Below, piece after piece: positions 49,220 to 61,235 of a DNA stretch of 64,000 bases (its first letter is position 1; the number at the start of each line of letters is the position of its first letter). The notes below the pieces were generated by a model that made no database searches, was not told the DNA's origin, and saw only the letters and a program-made list of their open reading frames with translations. The stretch is taken from contig CM043969.1 of assembly GCA_014529385.2 (NCBI GenBank), positions 17,489,446 through 17,553,445 on the forward strand. The letters run 5' to 3'. The stretch is from Adiantum capillus-veneris (taxonomy: Eukaryota; Streptophyta; Polypodiopsida; Polypodiales; Pteridaceae). The position numbers and the translations under genes were made by a program.

Positions 49220-50660
49220 AACTTGGAACGTTCCACGACCTGAAACATGGCATCTCTATCCTCTTGTTGTTGCCGAATGACGTCCATGATTGTGCTGTGA
49301 TTGAAATACCATTTTAGAGCCTCATGTGTCTCATGTGGGAGATGAAAACCTGCCAGCCACCATATATTCTTCTCTCACTGAACACCTAAACACGTGTTTC
49401 CCTTCTCATTGGTATTTAGCTTGACATCGACACCCACCAAGGCCTTGATCATCAATGTAACGCTTACCCTCTCGAGCCATTGACCTTTCAAAACTTGGCA
49501 CTCATCAAGCGTCGTAACAAAATATCACTTTTCCATCACACTCTTCCTGTGTCAACTCATAAAATCTTATCATTGACTCTTGGAGATTCAACAAGTCAAA
49601 ATACACATTGTTGAAGTCGTTGTAGTGGAAGGATTTTTTGTCTTCTAATGGCATGCCATCCTCCACATATTGAAATACGCCCAACAAGCTTGCAACATCA
49701 TTATTGGTGCACTTTTTTGCAACACTGACACTGTAAGGTGTTGGCAGAAACCTAAACAAAAATTTTGTCCCATGACCAAGTGTGACACTTCTACACTAAG
49801 TTTCATAGGCCTTGAGACTTATTCCTATGCTATCACACACCTCCATCATCTCTTGAGGTGACACAATGCTCTTTAGCTCAGTAAAATACTTCTACCGCAA
49901 AACATTAGCAATGCCGGCATTGGATGGATCATGCAGTAGCTCAACCAACTCCTTTGGCTTGATGATATGCTGCAGTAGAGCATGTCCTATTGTTTGAGCA
50001 TTGGAATTGATTCCCATCATCATTAGAGCCAAGTTTTTGCATATTGAATTAATGTTACACCAACCTGCAGAACATGTAGGAATCAAAATCTTGCATCTAT
50101 ATTCTTACCGAGTTTGATGGACACGTTTCTTTTGAGCTCCACCACTTGAGGATAGCAAGGACATCGCTTGTCTCTTGTTTATGGATGTAGTAGCCCATGG
50201 GAACGTGTTTGAGATGATCGATTTGCCAACACATATTCTGTGAAGTGTGTTGTAGTTGAACATAATTGTCTAGTCGACGCTCCTACTCTTCTTTTTGTTG
50301 CTGTACTTTTTCATTGAGATTCACCATCTCATCGTTCAGTTGCTTCATCTTCTTGTTGGATTTCTCTCTAACTTGCTGTAGATCTTTTGCGAACTTCTCT
50401 TGCAATGATGAATAGGCAGCAAAGAGATGTTTACTTGCTTCCCTTTCATTGACAAAAGCTGAATACAATCTCCAACAGTAGCCAAACAGTCCATCTCTTC
50501 CATGTCCAATAAAATGAATAAGCTCAGTGAAATTACAAAAGGGTAGTGGTGCACTGGTAATTGGATCACCAGGATAAATGTGGCCATGAATCTATAAGTT
50601 GATTCCCTTGCACCTAATGCTTTGTAGATGATATGCAGCATTGAGATTCGAGGTGCCAAG
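49220..50660 (-). pseudogene. Further exons or fragments upstream of the unrecognised protein
   Basis: Fragments on the minus strand: 50659-50283, containing a coiled coil EKFAKDLQQVREKSNKKMKQ; 50086-49892; 49759-49505, FRFLPTPYSVSVAKK. From about 49500 to 49220 a further frame reads LERVSVTLMIKALVGVDVKL. They are separated by stops and shifts. No domain recognised. Confidence 0.4.
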
Positions 50661-51544
50661 TCACCCCAGTAGTGTACTCCTACTCCAAATCAACGTTTAA
50701 TTGATATTTTTGTCCTTTCAGTAATGTCGTGCAGTGGAGGGAAATTGAATGACATGTTTGTTAGCTAATCAAGAAAATTAGAGCGAGAATGTGTAATGTG
50801 AGTGTTGCAAGCAAGGAAAGTTGGTTACGGAGGCAAAAAGTGGAGAGCACTCAGAGATAGTAGAAAAGGATTATGTTGTGAAGGGAAGAAAGAGAGGGAG
50901 TGTCACTCAATCGCCTTTGAATTCAAAATGTTGATCATGAGAGATTTAGAGAGAGAAATGATGTTGCACGTACAGGTAATGGAGATTTTCATTGCTCTCA
51001 CCTAGAGCTGGAGTGGGAGAAGCGTGGGAGAAGCATGAGAGAGAGAGAGAGGAAGTGGAAGCGAGAGAGAGGAAGTGGAAGAGAGAGAGAAAGACATTAA
51101 AGGAGAAGAGTGGGAGAGAGAGTTGCAACATTGGAGGATCTTCATTTACTATCAGATATAGGTAGCATAGAATTTCCTCTTAATGATTGGGAGGTGGAAG
51201 TGACAAGAGAGAAAAGAAGGAAAAAGAGAAAGAGTTGGCTCACGTTTTTAGAGAGAATGCAGTGAGAGAATATGAAAAATCTGCTTTTTGGGCAGAGGGA
51301 GCTGAAAAGTGCTTCTTTCAGTGAGGACTAAGTGAGAGAGAGTGTTTTATATGTTAGAGAGAGAGAGAGAGGAAAAAGATGGGAAAAAGAGATTTCAAAA
51401 TTCAGTTACCCACCTCTCTTTTGGGTTAAAATAGCCTATTTTCAAAGACAAAATATACAAATAGTATTTTTAAAAATTTGAGTGTAGGCCTTTTTGCCCT
51501 CTCTTTTAGGCCTTGTCAAACTTGGCTTAAGCTTTAGCATTTCC
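50661..51544. other. Purine-rich stretch without recognised genes
   Basis: Long GA-rich blocks (GAGAGAGAGGAAGTGGAAG repeated at 51036-51086) and no convincing reading frame. Confidence 0.5.
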
Positions 51545-51548
51545 TTAA

Positions 51549-52887
51549 CACTAGGTTGGTAATGGGACACTTTTATGTCCTGGGACATTTTTATGTCCTG
51601 TTAAGTGACCATTTTCCTTGAATTATGTCAAGAGTTTTGAAATGGATTTTGAGGTGCTATCTATCTAGAAAGTTGTCTCATGAGCTGAAAAAAACTCGAC
51701 ATTTTTTTGGAATATCAATTCCATCATTAACATTGTCCTTGCACAACATTTCACACCCTAAACTGTGTGAAAAAACGGGTCCTGTTTTTGTCTTTTTTCA
51801 ACTTTTTGCAACTAAACCACTCTAGAATTCATGTTTGTGAGGTCTATAATGCTAGAGAACTATCTTTAGTAGTCCTCAACATATCCTGATGCTTCTAGGG
51901 AGGAATAAATGTTAAAGTTGTAAGTTATGACCAAATTACAAAAATTGTCAAATCCTGTTTTTTAGCCAATTTTAGCTCTTCTATGATCTTTTTGGTGGCT
52001 TTCATGATATCAAAATGCAGTTTTGATTTTCTATGTCCCATATTGTAACATAAAGCTAATATTCCTTGAGTTTTGGGGCACCTAATACCCTATTTTGCAT
52101 AGTAGACAACGATGGTTGATTTTTTCAATTATAGAAGAAAACGAAACATTCTAGTATATCAAGTATAGCTTTTTCAATATTGTTAGTTTCTTGTGACAAC
52201 TACATGCATTTTGTAGGTAGTAACCATATCTAGTCATAAGGATCAAATTTGGATAGATATTGAATAGTTTCTATGGGATTCTACAAATCATAATGTTGAA
52301 CCCAGTTTTTTCATGTTTGCTGTATTTAGCACTTCATCTTTGTCCCCAAGATTCCCCTTGGTAAGAGATGTATTATTCTTTTGGCATGCTCCATGGCTCC
52401 TTATGAACCTAAAGGACAATAGGGAACTAAGAAAACATGAATATATTATTTGTATTGAGAGTGGCTATAGAAGCTTTGATGATAGGTTTGCAGAATGGTA
52501 AAAATTCAACTTTTTTGTACCTATTTCTTTTGGCAAAACAAAAAATAGTGAGTGAGAAGCAATCATATGTTCTGATCACCAACCCATTGAATTTAACTAA
52601 GGAATTTATCTCAAGTCCTACAAAAATCCCTAATCTTATTTTTATGCAACAAAACGTAAGAAATGACTGTTTTTATGAAAATGTACTGGTCCATCAACTT
52701 TGGAGGCTTGGTGTGACCAAAAGATGCGAAATTTTACAAGTTTCTTATTTTTTCCATGTGTAGTAGGCCTTGAACTATAACCTCATGAAAGAATTTTACA
52801 AAATGAGTGGATCTACTATGGTTTTGGAGGTTTTTTTCAAAACCCTCAAAGGACACTTTTATGTCCTGTTAGGTTACCAACCTAGTG
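51549..52887. mobile_element. Non-autonomous DNA transposon with TTAA target duplication
   Basis: Inverted ends CACTAGGTTGGTAA (51549-51562) and TTACCAACCTAGTG (52874-52887), flanked by TTAA at 51545-51548 and 52888-52891. Just inside both ends is GGACACTTTTATGTCC, a small hairpin, present twice on the left. Length 1,339 bases with no transposase-like frame. TTAA targets are typical of piggyBac and Kolobok superfamilies; I cannot choose between them. If TTAA is counted in, the ends form an 18-base perfect inverted repeat. Confidence 0.85.
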
Positions 52888-53234
52888 TTAAACAACCAAA
52901 TAAAGAGGCCCTCCTATACCCCATTCCCTTCCTAATGTAATGGTGTTTGCAATGAGAGTAATTATGTCATAAAGAAAGCAAAAATGAACACAGAAGAGGA
53001 TACTAATCTTCTCCCTAATCAAGCCAACCTAGCCATGGAGGGTAGTGGCCTCTTGGGTGTGCCAAGGACATGCCCGCACATAGCTAGATTAGGGTTTAAT
53101 TAGCGAGAAGTTCTACTAGTTATGTAAATTCCAATGGACCATAACAATAATTAAGAAATTCTAATTAATCTAATGGAGATGCTAATCACTAACACACAAA
53201 CGTGTAACGACAAACCTAGCTAGCATAACCTAGC

Positions 53235-53246
53235 ACTCTGATACCA
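53235..53246 (-). other. Primer-binding site of the gag-only element
   Basis: The minus strand reads TGGTATCAGAGT, matching initiator tRNA-Met complement except at the end, two bases from the 5' LTR. Confidence 0.88.
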
Positions 53247-53248
53247 CT

Positions 53249-53580
53249 TGATGGGAATGGGATTGTGCTAGCTAGGGTGGATGAAAGAGAAACATCATGC
53301 ACGTAAGTGAGTGTGTGTAGGCTTGATTATCACTCAAGAGAATTAGGTTTCAAGATAGATTTACGTGGACTCATAAACACGATCTTGAGTATTTGCTAAC
53401 CCATCACAAGCTCACCATAAATAAGAGAGACGTAATGCAAAATGAGATTTTGTTTATTCATTCATGAAATGAGCTTTAAGTATCTCTACAGCCTTGCACC
53501 CGTACTACATGTGGGATAACTCCACCTTTCCCCTCCATGAATAATACTCTAGTACTCAGGGACAAAGCTCACACTTTAGA
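53249..53580 (-). repeat. 5' LTR of the gag-only element
   Basis: Partner of 40141-40469 with about 10% differences. Its last base pair of the terminal CA has mutated to GA. Confidence 0.88.
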
Positions 53581-55994
53581 GCTAGCTCAACTAACCCAAC
53601 CTAGAATAGCTATCTAAAGAGACCAGCTCATTTTAGCAATAGTTTCCACGTTGGTACATAAAAAGTTGGTTGAGGCTAGAAGTAGTGCTAAGTAGTGCCA
53701 AAGGTGTGCACAAGTGCAGGACCAAGGGTTTAAGCAGGTGTCAAGGTCATGCGCAACCAAAAGGTAGCAGAAATGTATACCTAATGTGAATTTTTGAGCC
53801 AAAAAAACTTCAAAAATGGTCCAAATAGGATAACATTTAAAGGTGTCCAAAGTGCTCTATCAATGTTCTGGAAGGTAGTTCTCAATGGGCTCTAGAAGCT
53901 GGGCCATACGACTCATCAAATGGAGCCACGTTGTGCAAGATATTGCAAATTGAAGTTAGAAGGTTTAGCATATATGAGATAGAGAGGGCAGCTAGGGACA
54001 TGAGGCTAGAGTAGATGTCAGTAGATAGACGTGTAATGGAGCATGCTTGTCCTTTCGGATCACAAATGAGAGCTCTACCAAGCAAGTCATGGCCATCAAA
54101 AGATTTTTTGGGGGCCAGTTATGGGTTGGGTTAACCGCATGGGGAGTCGTGCCATCTGGATTCTTTTGAGCCTCACCGGGGTTTCGGAGGTGGATGTGCA
54201 TCAAGTGAAGTCAACAAGAATCGATGGATTGTCGATCAGTTTCCTGATTATCGAGTCACGGCTTGGTAACGTTGGGACAGTTGCTCAAGAAGCGGTGCCA
54301 ATTGTTTTTCCCATTTTTTTGCAACCTTGATAGGTGGACTTGGGACAGTCAAAGTGCGACAAGGTTTACATGAGATGAAGTTGGGTAATGGAGTTTTGGA
54401 TGGCCATGTCGACTTAAGCATCAAACTTGCAGGCACAAAGCTACACAACTCTGAAGTGAAGCATCAAAGGTCTTTTTTAATTTTAGTTTGAGAATGGTCT
54501 TGGGTAACCCCCATGAGGCAGGGAGCCGTGGTGATGCCACATGGTGAGCTAAATACCCCACATGAGGGGACACATGCAAAAAGCAAGGCCTATATAGGCC
54601 AGGGCATGAACCCCTCAATGTCATTACAGGGGGAGAGAAGGGAGCTCCCTCACCCCATGGCTATGGCGAGGCCTTGGCCGGCTCTGTGCACGATGATGGA
54701 GGCAGCCGGGAGAGGTGGAGGTTTTGGTCGATGGGTGGTGCTAGTGGGCAGCTCGGGTCGGCATGATGACATGGAAGGCCGGTGGGCAATTGTTCTTGTG
54801 CCCGTGAGGCCCCCCCCTTTTTTTAGAAGCAAAGCCCCAAACCCCAAGCCCCACTAGTGAGGTCGCTAGTGCTTGGGGCCTAGGGGTAAGGGGTGGTTCT
54901 TGTGGCAGAGAGTGAGAGAGAGGAGATGGCCGGACAAAGAGGCCAAAGAGCCCGATCAGGTGCAAAGGATAGGAGATGGGCAATCCAAGCTCCAAGAGGG
55001 CAAAGCCAAGCCGGCCCAAAGTAGTCAAAGCCAAGTGAAAGTGATCAAATGGGGCCAGTTCAAAGAGGGGGACCAAGACCGCTCCAAAATGAGGATGAAA
55101 CGAGGCAGTCAAAGGATCACCCTAAGGCGCAAATATAAAGGTAAAAAGAAAGGAAAAACTAAAAAAGTAAAAAAGTGCCAAGGGGCACTAGCTCGGGGGG
55201 TGCACTATGTAATCATGTTAATGTATAACGTGAGTTCGAAAGGAGGGGTTTTAAAATGTAAAAATTTTAGGCAATTTAACAGAGATACATTAAAATAAGG
55301 GGTTTTTATATTCAATTTTGGAAAAATTGCCTAAAATAAGGGGTCATTTTATTCATTTAGACATGTTAAAAGAGGGGGTTTTTTAATACCCCAAGAATGC
55401 GCGTTATATAGGGGAGTACTAAACGATGAACCCCCCGAGGGCACTAGTGACATCACTCGTGCACCTCTCTCTCAAGCTAGCACCCCAAGCAAAAACCAAA
55501 GAGAACAAAAGAGAGCAGATCAAGCAAGGCGGCTCCCCCCTCCAAAATTTCCAAATTGGGGTGCCAGATGGGCCAATTACAGGGTAATTTCTAAAGTTAA
55601 AGGCCCCCCACTATAAAAGTCAAATTTTAATAAAATTAGGGATTTTTTGTGTGCTCTTTAAGGCCTACACAGTGGAGGTTTTTCGCAGAGGAGTGTGGTT
55701 GTCAACTCCCTTTGTATTTTCTCATAAAAATGGCCATTCTGATGGCATTGCAAGCTTTGTACATGCCTCTTGAAGTATAATAAAGCCCTGCTTTGTTATC
55801 GTTTCCCCTTTCCCCCTTCTCTTTCCCTTGCTCTTGTGTTTTCCCATGGTATCGACAATGTGGATGTATGTGCCCTCTTGGATTGATGGTGATTTGTGTG
55901 AGAGAGTGAGATTGAGCGGATGTGTGTGTGTGCAAGGGTAGAGACGGACTGTGGCAGTAGGTGTGTGTTGTGTGGTGGTCTCGTGGAGTGTGTA
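53581..55994. other. Intergenic stretch without recognised genes
   Basis: Open frames at 54513-54857 and 54873-55298 are GC- and Lys-rich and show no known motif. TTTTAGGCAATTT and AAATTGCCTAAAA near 55266 and 55322 form a short inverted repeat. I see no LTR or TIR pair here. Confidence 0.45.
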
Positions 55995-57571
55995 TGTAAT
56001 GGAAATGACCTATGAACTTTGAGAGTAGCGAAAATAGGAAACTTAGATTTATTTTTTTGTGAAATTACTTTGAGACCTTAGAGGGTGAACTTAATTGACG
56101 GTAGAAACATAAACATAGTACTTAATTAACTTGGCATGAACAATAATTTTTCAATAGAGAGAGTTTAGAGAACATGACAACTATTCAGGACCGGATTTAT
56201 GTGGATTCGGTCCCCCCTCCAATAGGAATTTGTATTATAGATTCTCCCATTGAGAGGGACTTGGTCAAATAAAATCTTTGTGTTCCTTGTGACCTAGGTG
56301 ATGCAATGAAGATGGAAAGCTTCATGCATCATGAGCATAGCATAAACTTTGTAGAAAGCATTAACTATCCCAAGCCTCAGTCCCAAGGCCTCAAACACCT
56401 TCGAAGGTGGAGAGAGCTAGGGGGAATGAGGGTAGGGAAGAGGAAGAAGAAACATTCCATAGGAAAAAGAAATGTCTCCTCACTTATCATCAATCTTCTT
56501 GCTAGCGTACATAATAGGATAGTAATGAAGATGGAGAATATGGCAAGCTTAAGCATTGAAGCATGGCTCTTGGTTGGATTTGCATTCCATAGCCAAGAGT
56601 GTTGGTGTAGGTTATCAACTTCTCTACTAGCTTGGAGAAGGAGATGGAGCTCTTGCACTTTGCACTTCACACAATGAGGGTGTGTGTGAGTGTGTGGGAG
56701 AGTATACCCCCCCAAGCTAGCCCCCTTCTTGCTTTGGTTGACCCCCCCCCCCCCCCCCCCCCCCTTGTAGCTCATGCTTAAAATTCATTGGACCCCTTCA
56801 GGCCTATGCAATCACCTGCAAGAGGCATATCAAGCAACAAGGGCAGGCTTGGGACAAGTGTCCCACTTTCCCCTTTGAGAGAGAGGACTTGATAAATTCT
56901 AAAAAATTAATTAAATTAACTAATTTATCATTGGACCCCTTTGGAGGCCAACCATTAGGCTTTAGGCACACCATGAGGGCAACACGAGGAGGAGCTTGAC
57001 AAGTGTCCTATTTGCTTTCTTTGTACCAAGCGTGTCTTGTGAGAGGGTGTGTGTGTTCTCTCTCTAGCACCTTCTTCTAGGGCTTGCCCCCTCCTTTTAG
57101 GGATCTTTGTTGACTTTGTGGAACACCTTACCCTCAAGCACCTTAGTCAGCAAGCACGACAAAGCACCTCAAGCTTGGGTAGTGTTCCCACAAGCACCTC
57201 AAGCTCCCTAGTCAGCATGCACGACAAGCACCTCAAGCACCTTAGTCATCAAGCACAACAAGCACCTCAAGCTTGGACCGGGTTCCCACCTCAAGCTCAG
57301 CCCTAGCTTACCTAAGGTCAAATTACTTTTAGCACTAACCTTTGGAGGTCTTCAATGAAACTAACCCTAAGGTCTTTTAAGCTCCATTGGTTAGCCATTC
57401 TCTTTGATAGACCATCTCTCATTTGGACCCCTTTTCCATTGGCCCCATGTTAAGATAGACCTATACACACGTCTATATTCTAACCCTTGTTCTCGTTTAT
57501 TATCCCACATCAAATGCTCAGTTTAATATGAGAAAATCATTTGGGTTTGTTAGACATTAAATTTTATAACA
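55995..57571 (-). repeat. 3' LTR of the coding gypsy element
   Basis: 1,577 bases, TGTAATGG to ATAACA, clearly homologous to LTRs 1-3 of the array but shorter and diverged. Contains a C-run at 56742-56764 and a reduced CAAGCACCT minisatellite (57125-57270). Confidence 0.88.
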
Positions 57572-58120
57572 TTACCTCTGTCTTGAAATCATAGTCGTCC
57601 TCGACTATGAGGTAGAAGAGATAAAGCCTTAGTTAATCTAATATTCGGGTTGTAGCACCTCTTCTTGGTCTTTGATTTTAGGAGGGTCTTCAATGATTGG
57701 TTCACTTGGTGGCTCTCCTTTGTAGGGCTTAAGTAGGGTCACATGAAAATCATTGTGTATGAGCCAATGGTTGGTCAACTTGAGTTGATAATCCATCTCA
57801 TTGATTGGCTTCAAGATTTGAAAAGGACCATAGTATCTTTTTGCTATTTTAGCATAATACTTTTGATGGCCCGTAGGGTTTTTGGTCGTCGTTTGCCTTA
57901 ATCAAGCCTTGGGAAACCTAAGTAGGACCCAATCATTTTCTTTGAATGTTAATGCCCTTCCGTGCTTGTCAGCAACAGCTTTTTTCCTTTGTTGAGAGAT
58001 GGATATAGCCTCCTTAATCTTTTGGAAAGATTCTTGTAGGTCACGGCTATACTCATTGATAGCAAAGATCTTCCCATGTACTTAAAGTAGCAATGGACTT
58101 TTAGGTCTTCCCTCAATGAT
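57572..58120 (-). pseudogene. Integrase C-terminal and chromodomain-like region
   Basis: The minus strand reads KYYAKIAKRYYGPFQILKPI and IHNDFHVTLLKPYKGEPPSE, the SH3-like end of gypsy integrases that precedes or includes a chromodomain. A TAG lies after LLRFPKA. It follows the integrase core with a frameshift near 58125. Confidence 0.75.
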
Positions 58121-58790
58121 TTAAAAAGGTGCTTTTTCTGTAGAAGTATGGACAATGTTATTGTTTGCATACTCTATAAGAGGTAGGTACTTTTCCCATT
58201 GTGAGTGTTGATCTACTTCTATAACATAAGTCTTTAGTAGATCGAGTATCGTAAGATTGACTATCTCACTTTGGCCATCCGTTTGTGGGTTATAGGCCGA
58301 AGAGAAATTCAATCTTGTCCCTAGATTTTCAAAGAGACCTTTCCAAAAATTACTGGTCATTCTAGGATCTCTATTTGACACGATGGATATTTGAAATCCA
58401 TGATGTTTGAAAATCTGAGTTATGAATAGAGTTGCCATTTGGTGTGTCTTAATGATCTTTTTGACAGGAATAAAGTGTGCTTGCTTGCTAAACTTGTTGA
58501 CTATTGTCCATATTCCCATATTCCCATGGATAGACTTGGGCAATCCAAAGATGAAATCCATGGATATACTCTCCCATGGTGAATTTTCGATAGGCAATGG
58601 CTGGAGTAATCCAAGTTGCTTCCCTCTATCATACTTGGTCTTTTGGCATACTACACATTTTAAAACATACTCTTGTCTGTCCACTTTCATGGTAGGCCAA
58701 TAGAAGTATGTCTCTACTCCTTGGAGAGTAGGTTCAATGCCTCTATGCCCTGCATAAAGAGGAGCATGGGATTCATACACAACTATCTCA
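58121..58790 (-). CDS. Ty3-gypsy integrase core
   Basis: Open for about 219 residues: zinc-site end CVVCQKTKYDRGKQLGLLQP, first catalytic Asp in SISMDFIFGLPKS, second region SIVSNRDPRMTSNFW, and Glu in NPQTDGQSEIVN. This part of the polyprotein looks intact. It would insert the cDNA into the host chromosome. It has to be made as part of the broken polyprotein, so activity is unlikely. Confidence 0.85.
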
Positions 58791-58978
58791 TGAAGGGAGT
58801 GGGTAACACATAGCCTATTGCCGTGGATAAGATAACCATCCTACAAGGAGTATGGTTCCTCTTTCTTCCCCAAATCAAGGGCTGACAATATGTCTCTAAA
58901 GTCAGAATCAATAGAATACTCATGTATAATAGAAGATAGATCATTGTGAGTTGCTATAGACACCACATTAACTTGAGG

Positions 58979-60545
58979 TCATAGAGAAAGTGCATTAGCC
59001 ACTTGATTGTGCTTACCAACAATGTCAGCATTATGAAAATTAAATTGCAAAAGAAAATTTTCCCACCTCATTTGTTTTTCAAAAATCTTGGTATGCATCA
59101 TGAAGTACTTGAGACTTTGGTGGTATGTCCGTAAAATGAATGGAGTCCCTAATAAATAGTGCTTCCATGTGTTTAGGGCATGTAGAACAGCTAAAAGCTC
59201 TTTCTCATAAATGCCCAAGACTCGTTCTCCGTATTGAGCCTTCGGCTCTCATATGCTATGGCATGCCCTTCTTGAAGCAAGACTGCTCCAAGGCAATCAC
59301 CACAAGCATCACATTGGACCTCAGATGGCTTTGAGAGATCCAAAAGCATGAGGACTGGTTGGGAGGTAAGATTCTCTTTGATCTCGTCAAAAGCATGTTG
59401 CTCCTTAGCAGTCCATGAATACTTAATGTTCTTCTTTGTTAAATCATGTAATGGTCCTTCTATTTGAGAGAATTTTTCTATGAAGCATCTATAGTATGAA
59501 CACATACCAATAAAGCTTCTTAGCTCATGTTGATTCATTGGATTAGGCCGTGCTTTTATACCCTCAAACTTTGATGGATCCATACGGATACCATCTTGAG
59601 AGATAATATGACCTAAGTATTGAATCTCTTGAAGGAAAAATACGCTTTTCTTTTGATTGAGAAAAAGCTTGTTCTCCCTCAATGCTTGAAAAATCACTTG
59701 GAGATGTTGCTTGTGTTCCTCCAAGGACTTGGAGTAGATGATGATATCATCAAAGAACACTCCAATGAATTCACGATAGGGTCTAAATATTTTCTCCATT
59801 AGAAGATTGAATGTGGTTGGTCATTAGTGAAGCCAAAAGGCATGACTAGATATTCATAAAGGCCAAATGTTGTACAAAACATGATCCTTATGATATCTTC
59901 ATCCACTATCCATATTTGATGATAGCCACTTTTAAGGTCAATCCTACTGAAGTATTGTATCTTATCAAACAGATCTTCTACCCGAGGCAGGAGAAATCTA
60001 CTTTTGATAGTGATGTGATTTAGTGCTCAATAGTCCATACACATGTGGTATGTACCATCTTCCTTTTGCACTAAAAGGACTGGAGAACAAAATGGAGAGG
60101 GGCTAGGCCTCACCATCCCTTTGTATACCGATTCTTGTACTTGCCTCAAGATCTCCTCTTGTTGAGCTTGGGAAACTCGATAAAGAGGCTTGTTAGGGGG
60201 TGAGCTTCTTGGTAGGAGCTCAATTTGATGGTCATCATCCCCTTGTTTTGGAGGTAAGTCCATAGGGATATCATCGATGAACACATCTTGCAATCCTTTT
60301 AGAAAATTAGACAAGTCTAACTCTTCTTGATTCCTACCATTTACATCTGATGAAACATTAGGACCTTTTAGGGAATCTTTGACAAAAACCATGTACATAG
60401 AAACTAAGCTCTTCATTGACTTATCAAAAGCAGGTGAATTTTCAAGTGGTATAGTACAACCTGACTCACTAGCATCTATATACATGCTCTTTCTCCTATA
60501 GGTGAAGTAGATTCTTCTTTCAGGAAACTTCATGTTGGCAGCCAT
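58979..60545 (-). pseudogene. Ty3-gypsy reverse transcriptase and RNase H
   Basis: RT: ELLPRSSPPNKPLYRVS, FCSPVLLVQKEDGTYHMCMDY, then TGA where Arg is usual. It continues in frame with RIDLKSGYHQI and YLVMPFGFTN, and after a shift GVFFDDIIIYSKSLEEH, the FDD active site. RNase H: QCDACGDCLGAVLLQ, AYESRRLN, ELLAVLHALNTWKHYLLG and KHNQVANALS. The single TGA and a shift near 59800 and another near 59200 make it defective. Confidence 0.9.
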
Positions 60546-60584
60546 GTGGTTGAACCATGGTGCCCCTAGGATAGCATCCTCATG

Positions 60585-61178
60585 TTAGAGAGCAGAGATG
60601 AAAAAGTCTTCTTTGTCGACATAGCTTTGGACATGAAGCCTCAACTTCCCAATCAAGGGATTAACGGAGGCTTGCTGTCCCTTGAAGGTGGTGTCGGCCA
60701 TTACAATATCACCCATCTCAAAAGCTTGAATGCCCAACTTGGTGGCCAACTCCATTGATATGAATTTGTGAGTAGAGCCAGGGTCAAACAAGATGAAGGC
60801 ATCATGCTTCCTTACCTTTCCACAAGCATAGGAGAGAGGTGATCCTTTACAATGAGCATCTTTTGGAGCTTCGATGGTGGAAGATCTAGGAGTCTCACTG
60901 CGGGCATTTCTCTTGGGGCAAGAACGATATCCATGTCCTTTCTCCCCACTCTTAAAACATTTATGGTCTTTGTGAAAAGTTTCAAGCTCTTCAGGAGAGA
61001 GTTTTTTTTCTACTTTTGTAAACTCCCTTTTCCTTGGACCGATTGTTGTTGTTGTTATTGAAATTGCCTTGGGAAGAATTTTGGGCATTGGTATTCCCCT
61101 TTGCATCATTTTTGTCTTTTTTTTCCATGGGCTTGATATTTCGTCTAGCGTTTTGTTGGAAATTGATGCATGAAGCAT
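60585..61178 (-). CDS. Gag zinc knuckle and retroviral-type aspartic protease
   Basis: Open frame with one CCHC-like knuckle (CFKSGEKGHGYRSC, first spacing residue Ser instead of Cys). It is followed by AFILFDPGSTHKFISMELATKLG, the protease active-site loop with Asp-Pro-Gly in place of the usual Asp-Ser-Gly. The protease would cleave the polyprotein. The Ser-to-Pro change in the catalytic triplet is unusual and may lower activity. Confidence 0.82.
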   Translation of the reverse strand: MLHASISNKTLDEISSPWKKKTKMMQRGIPMPKILPKAISITTTTIGPRKREFTKVEKKLSPEELETFHKDHKCFKSGEKGHGYRSCPKRNARSETPRSSTIEAPKDAHCKGSPLSYACGKVRKHDAFILFDPGSTHKFISMELATKLGIQAFEMGDIVMADTTFKGQQASVNPLIGKLRLHVQSYVDKEDFFISAL

Positions 61179-61235
61179 CCATGGTGTGGTAGATTACTTC
61201 GGTGATAGAACATGGCTGTTGAGAGTAATCCTGCA

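Larger units (their letters stand above)
40141..53580 (-). mobile_element. LTR element with gag but no pol (TR-GAG type) carrying 11.7 kb of extra sequence
   Basis: LTRs of 329 and 332 bases (40141-40469, 53249-53580) begin TGATGGGAATGG. The right one is next to a minus-strand TGGTATCAGAGTGC primer site. The left one is next to a purine tract (AAGGGGAGGA on the minus strand). Flanks GCTAC and GCTAG look like a 5-base target duplicate with one change. The LTRs differ by roughly 10%, so the insertion is old. In element order the internal region is primer site, 11.7 kb without copia genes, then gag, then the purine tract. Protease and pol are missing. Confidence 0.85.

Noticed and set aside
40141-53580. 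Endogenous large DNA virus carrying a histone
   Set aside because: The segment is bounded by retroelement LTRs, contains an apparent intron, and shows no viral hallmark gene such as a capsid protein or DNA polymerase.
54513-55298. Two open frames as genes
   Set aside because: No motif, no start context, low-complexity Lys/Gly/Arg composition, and not kept in phase with each other.
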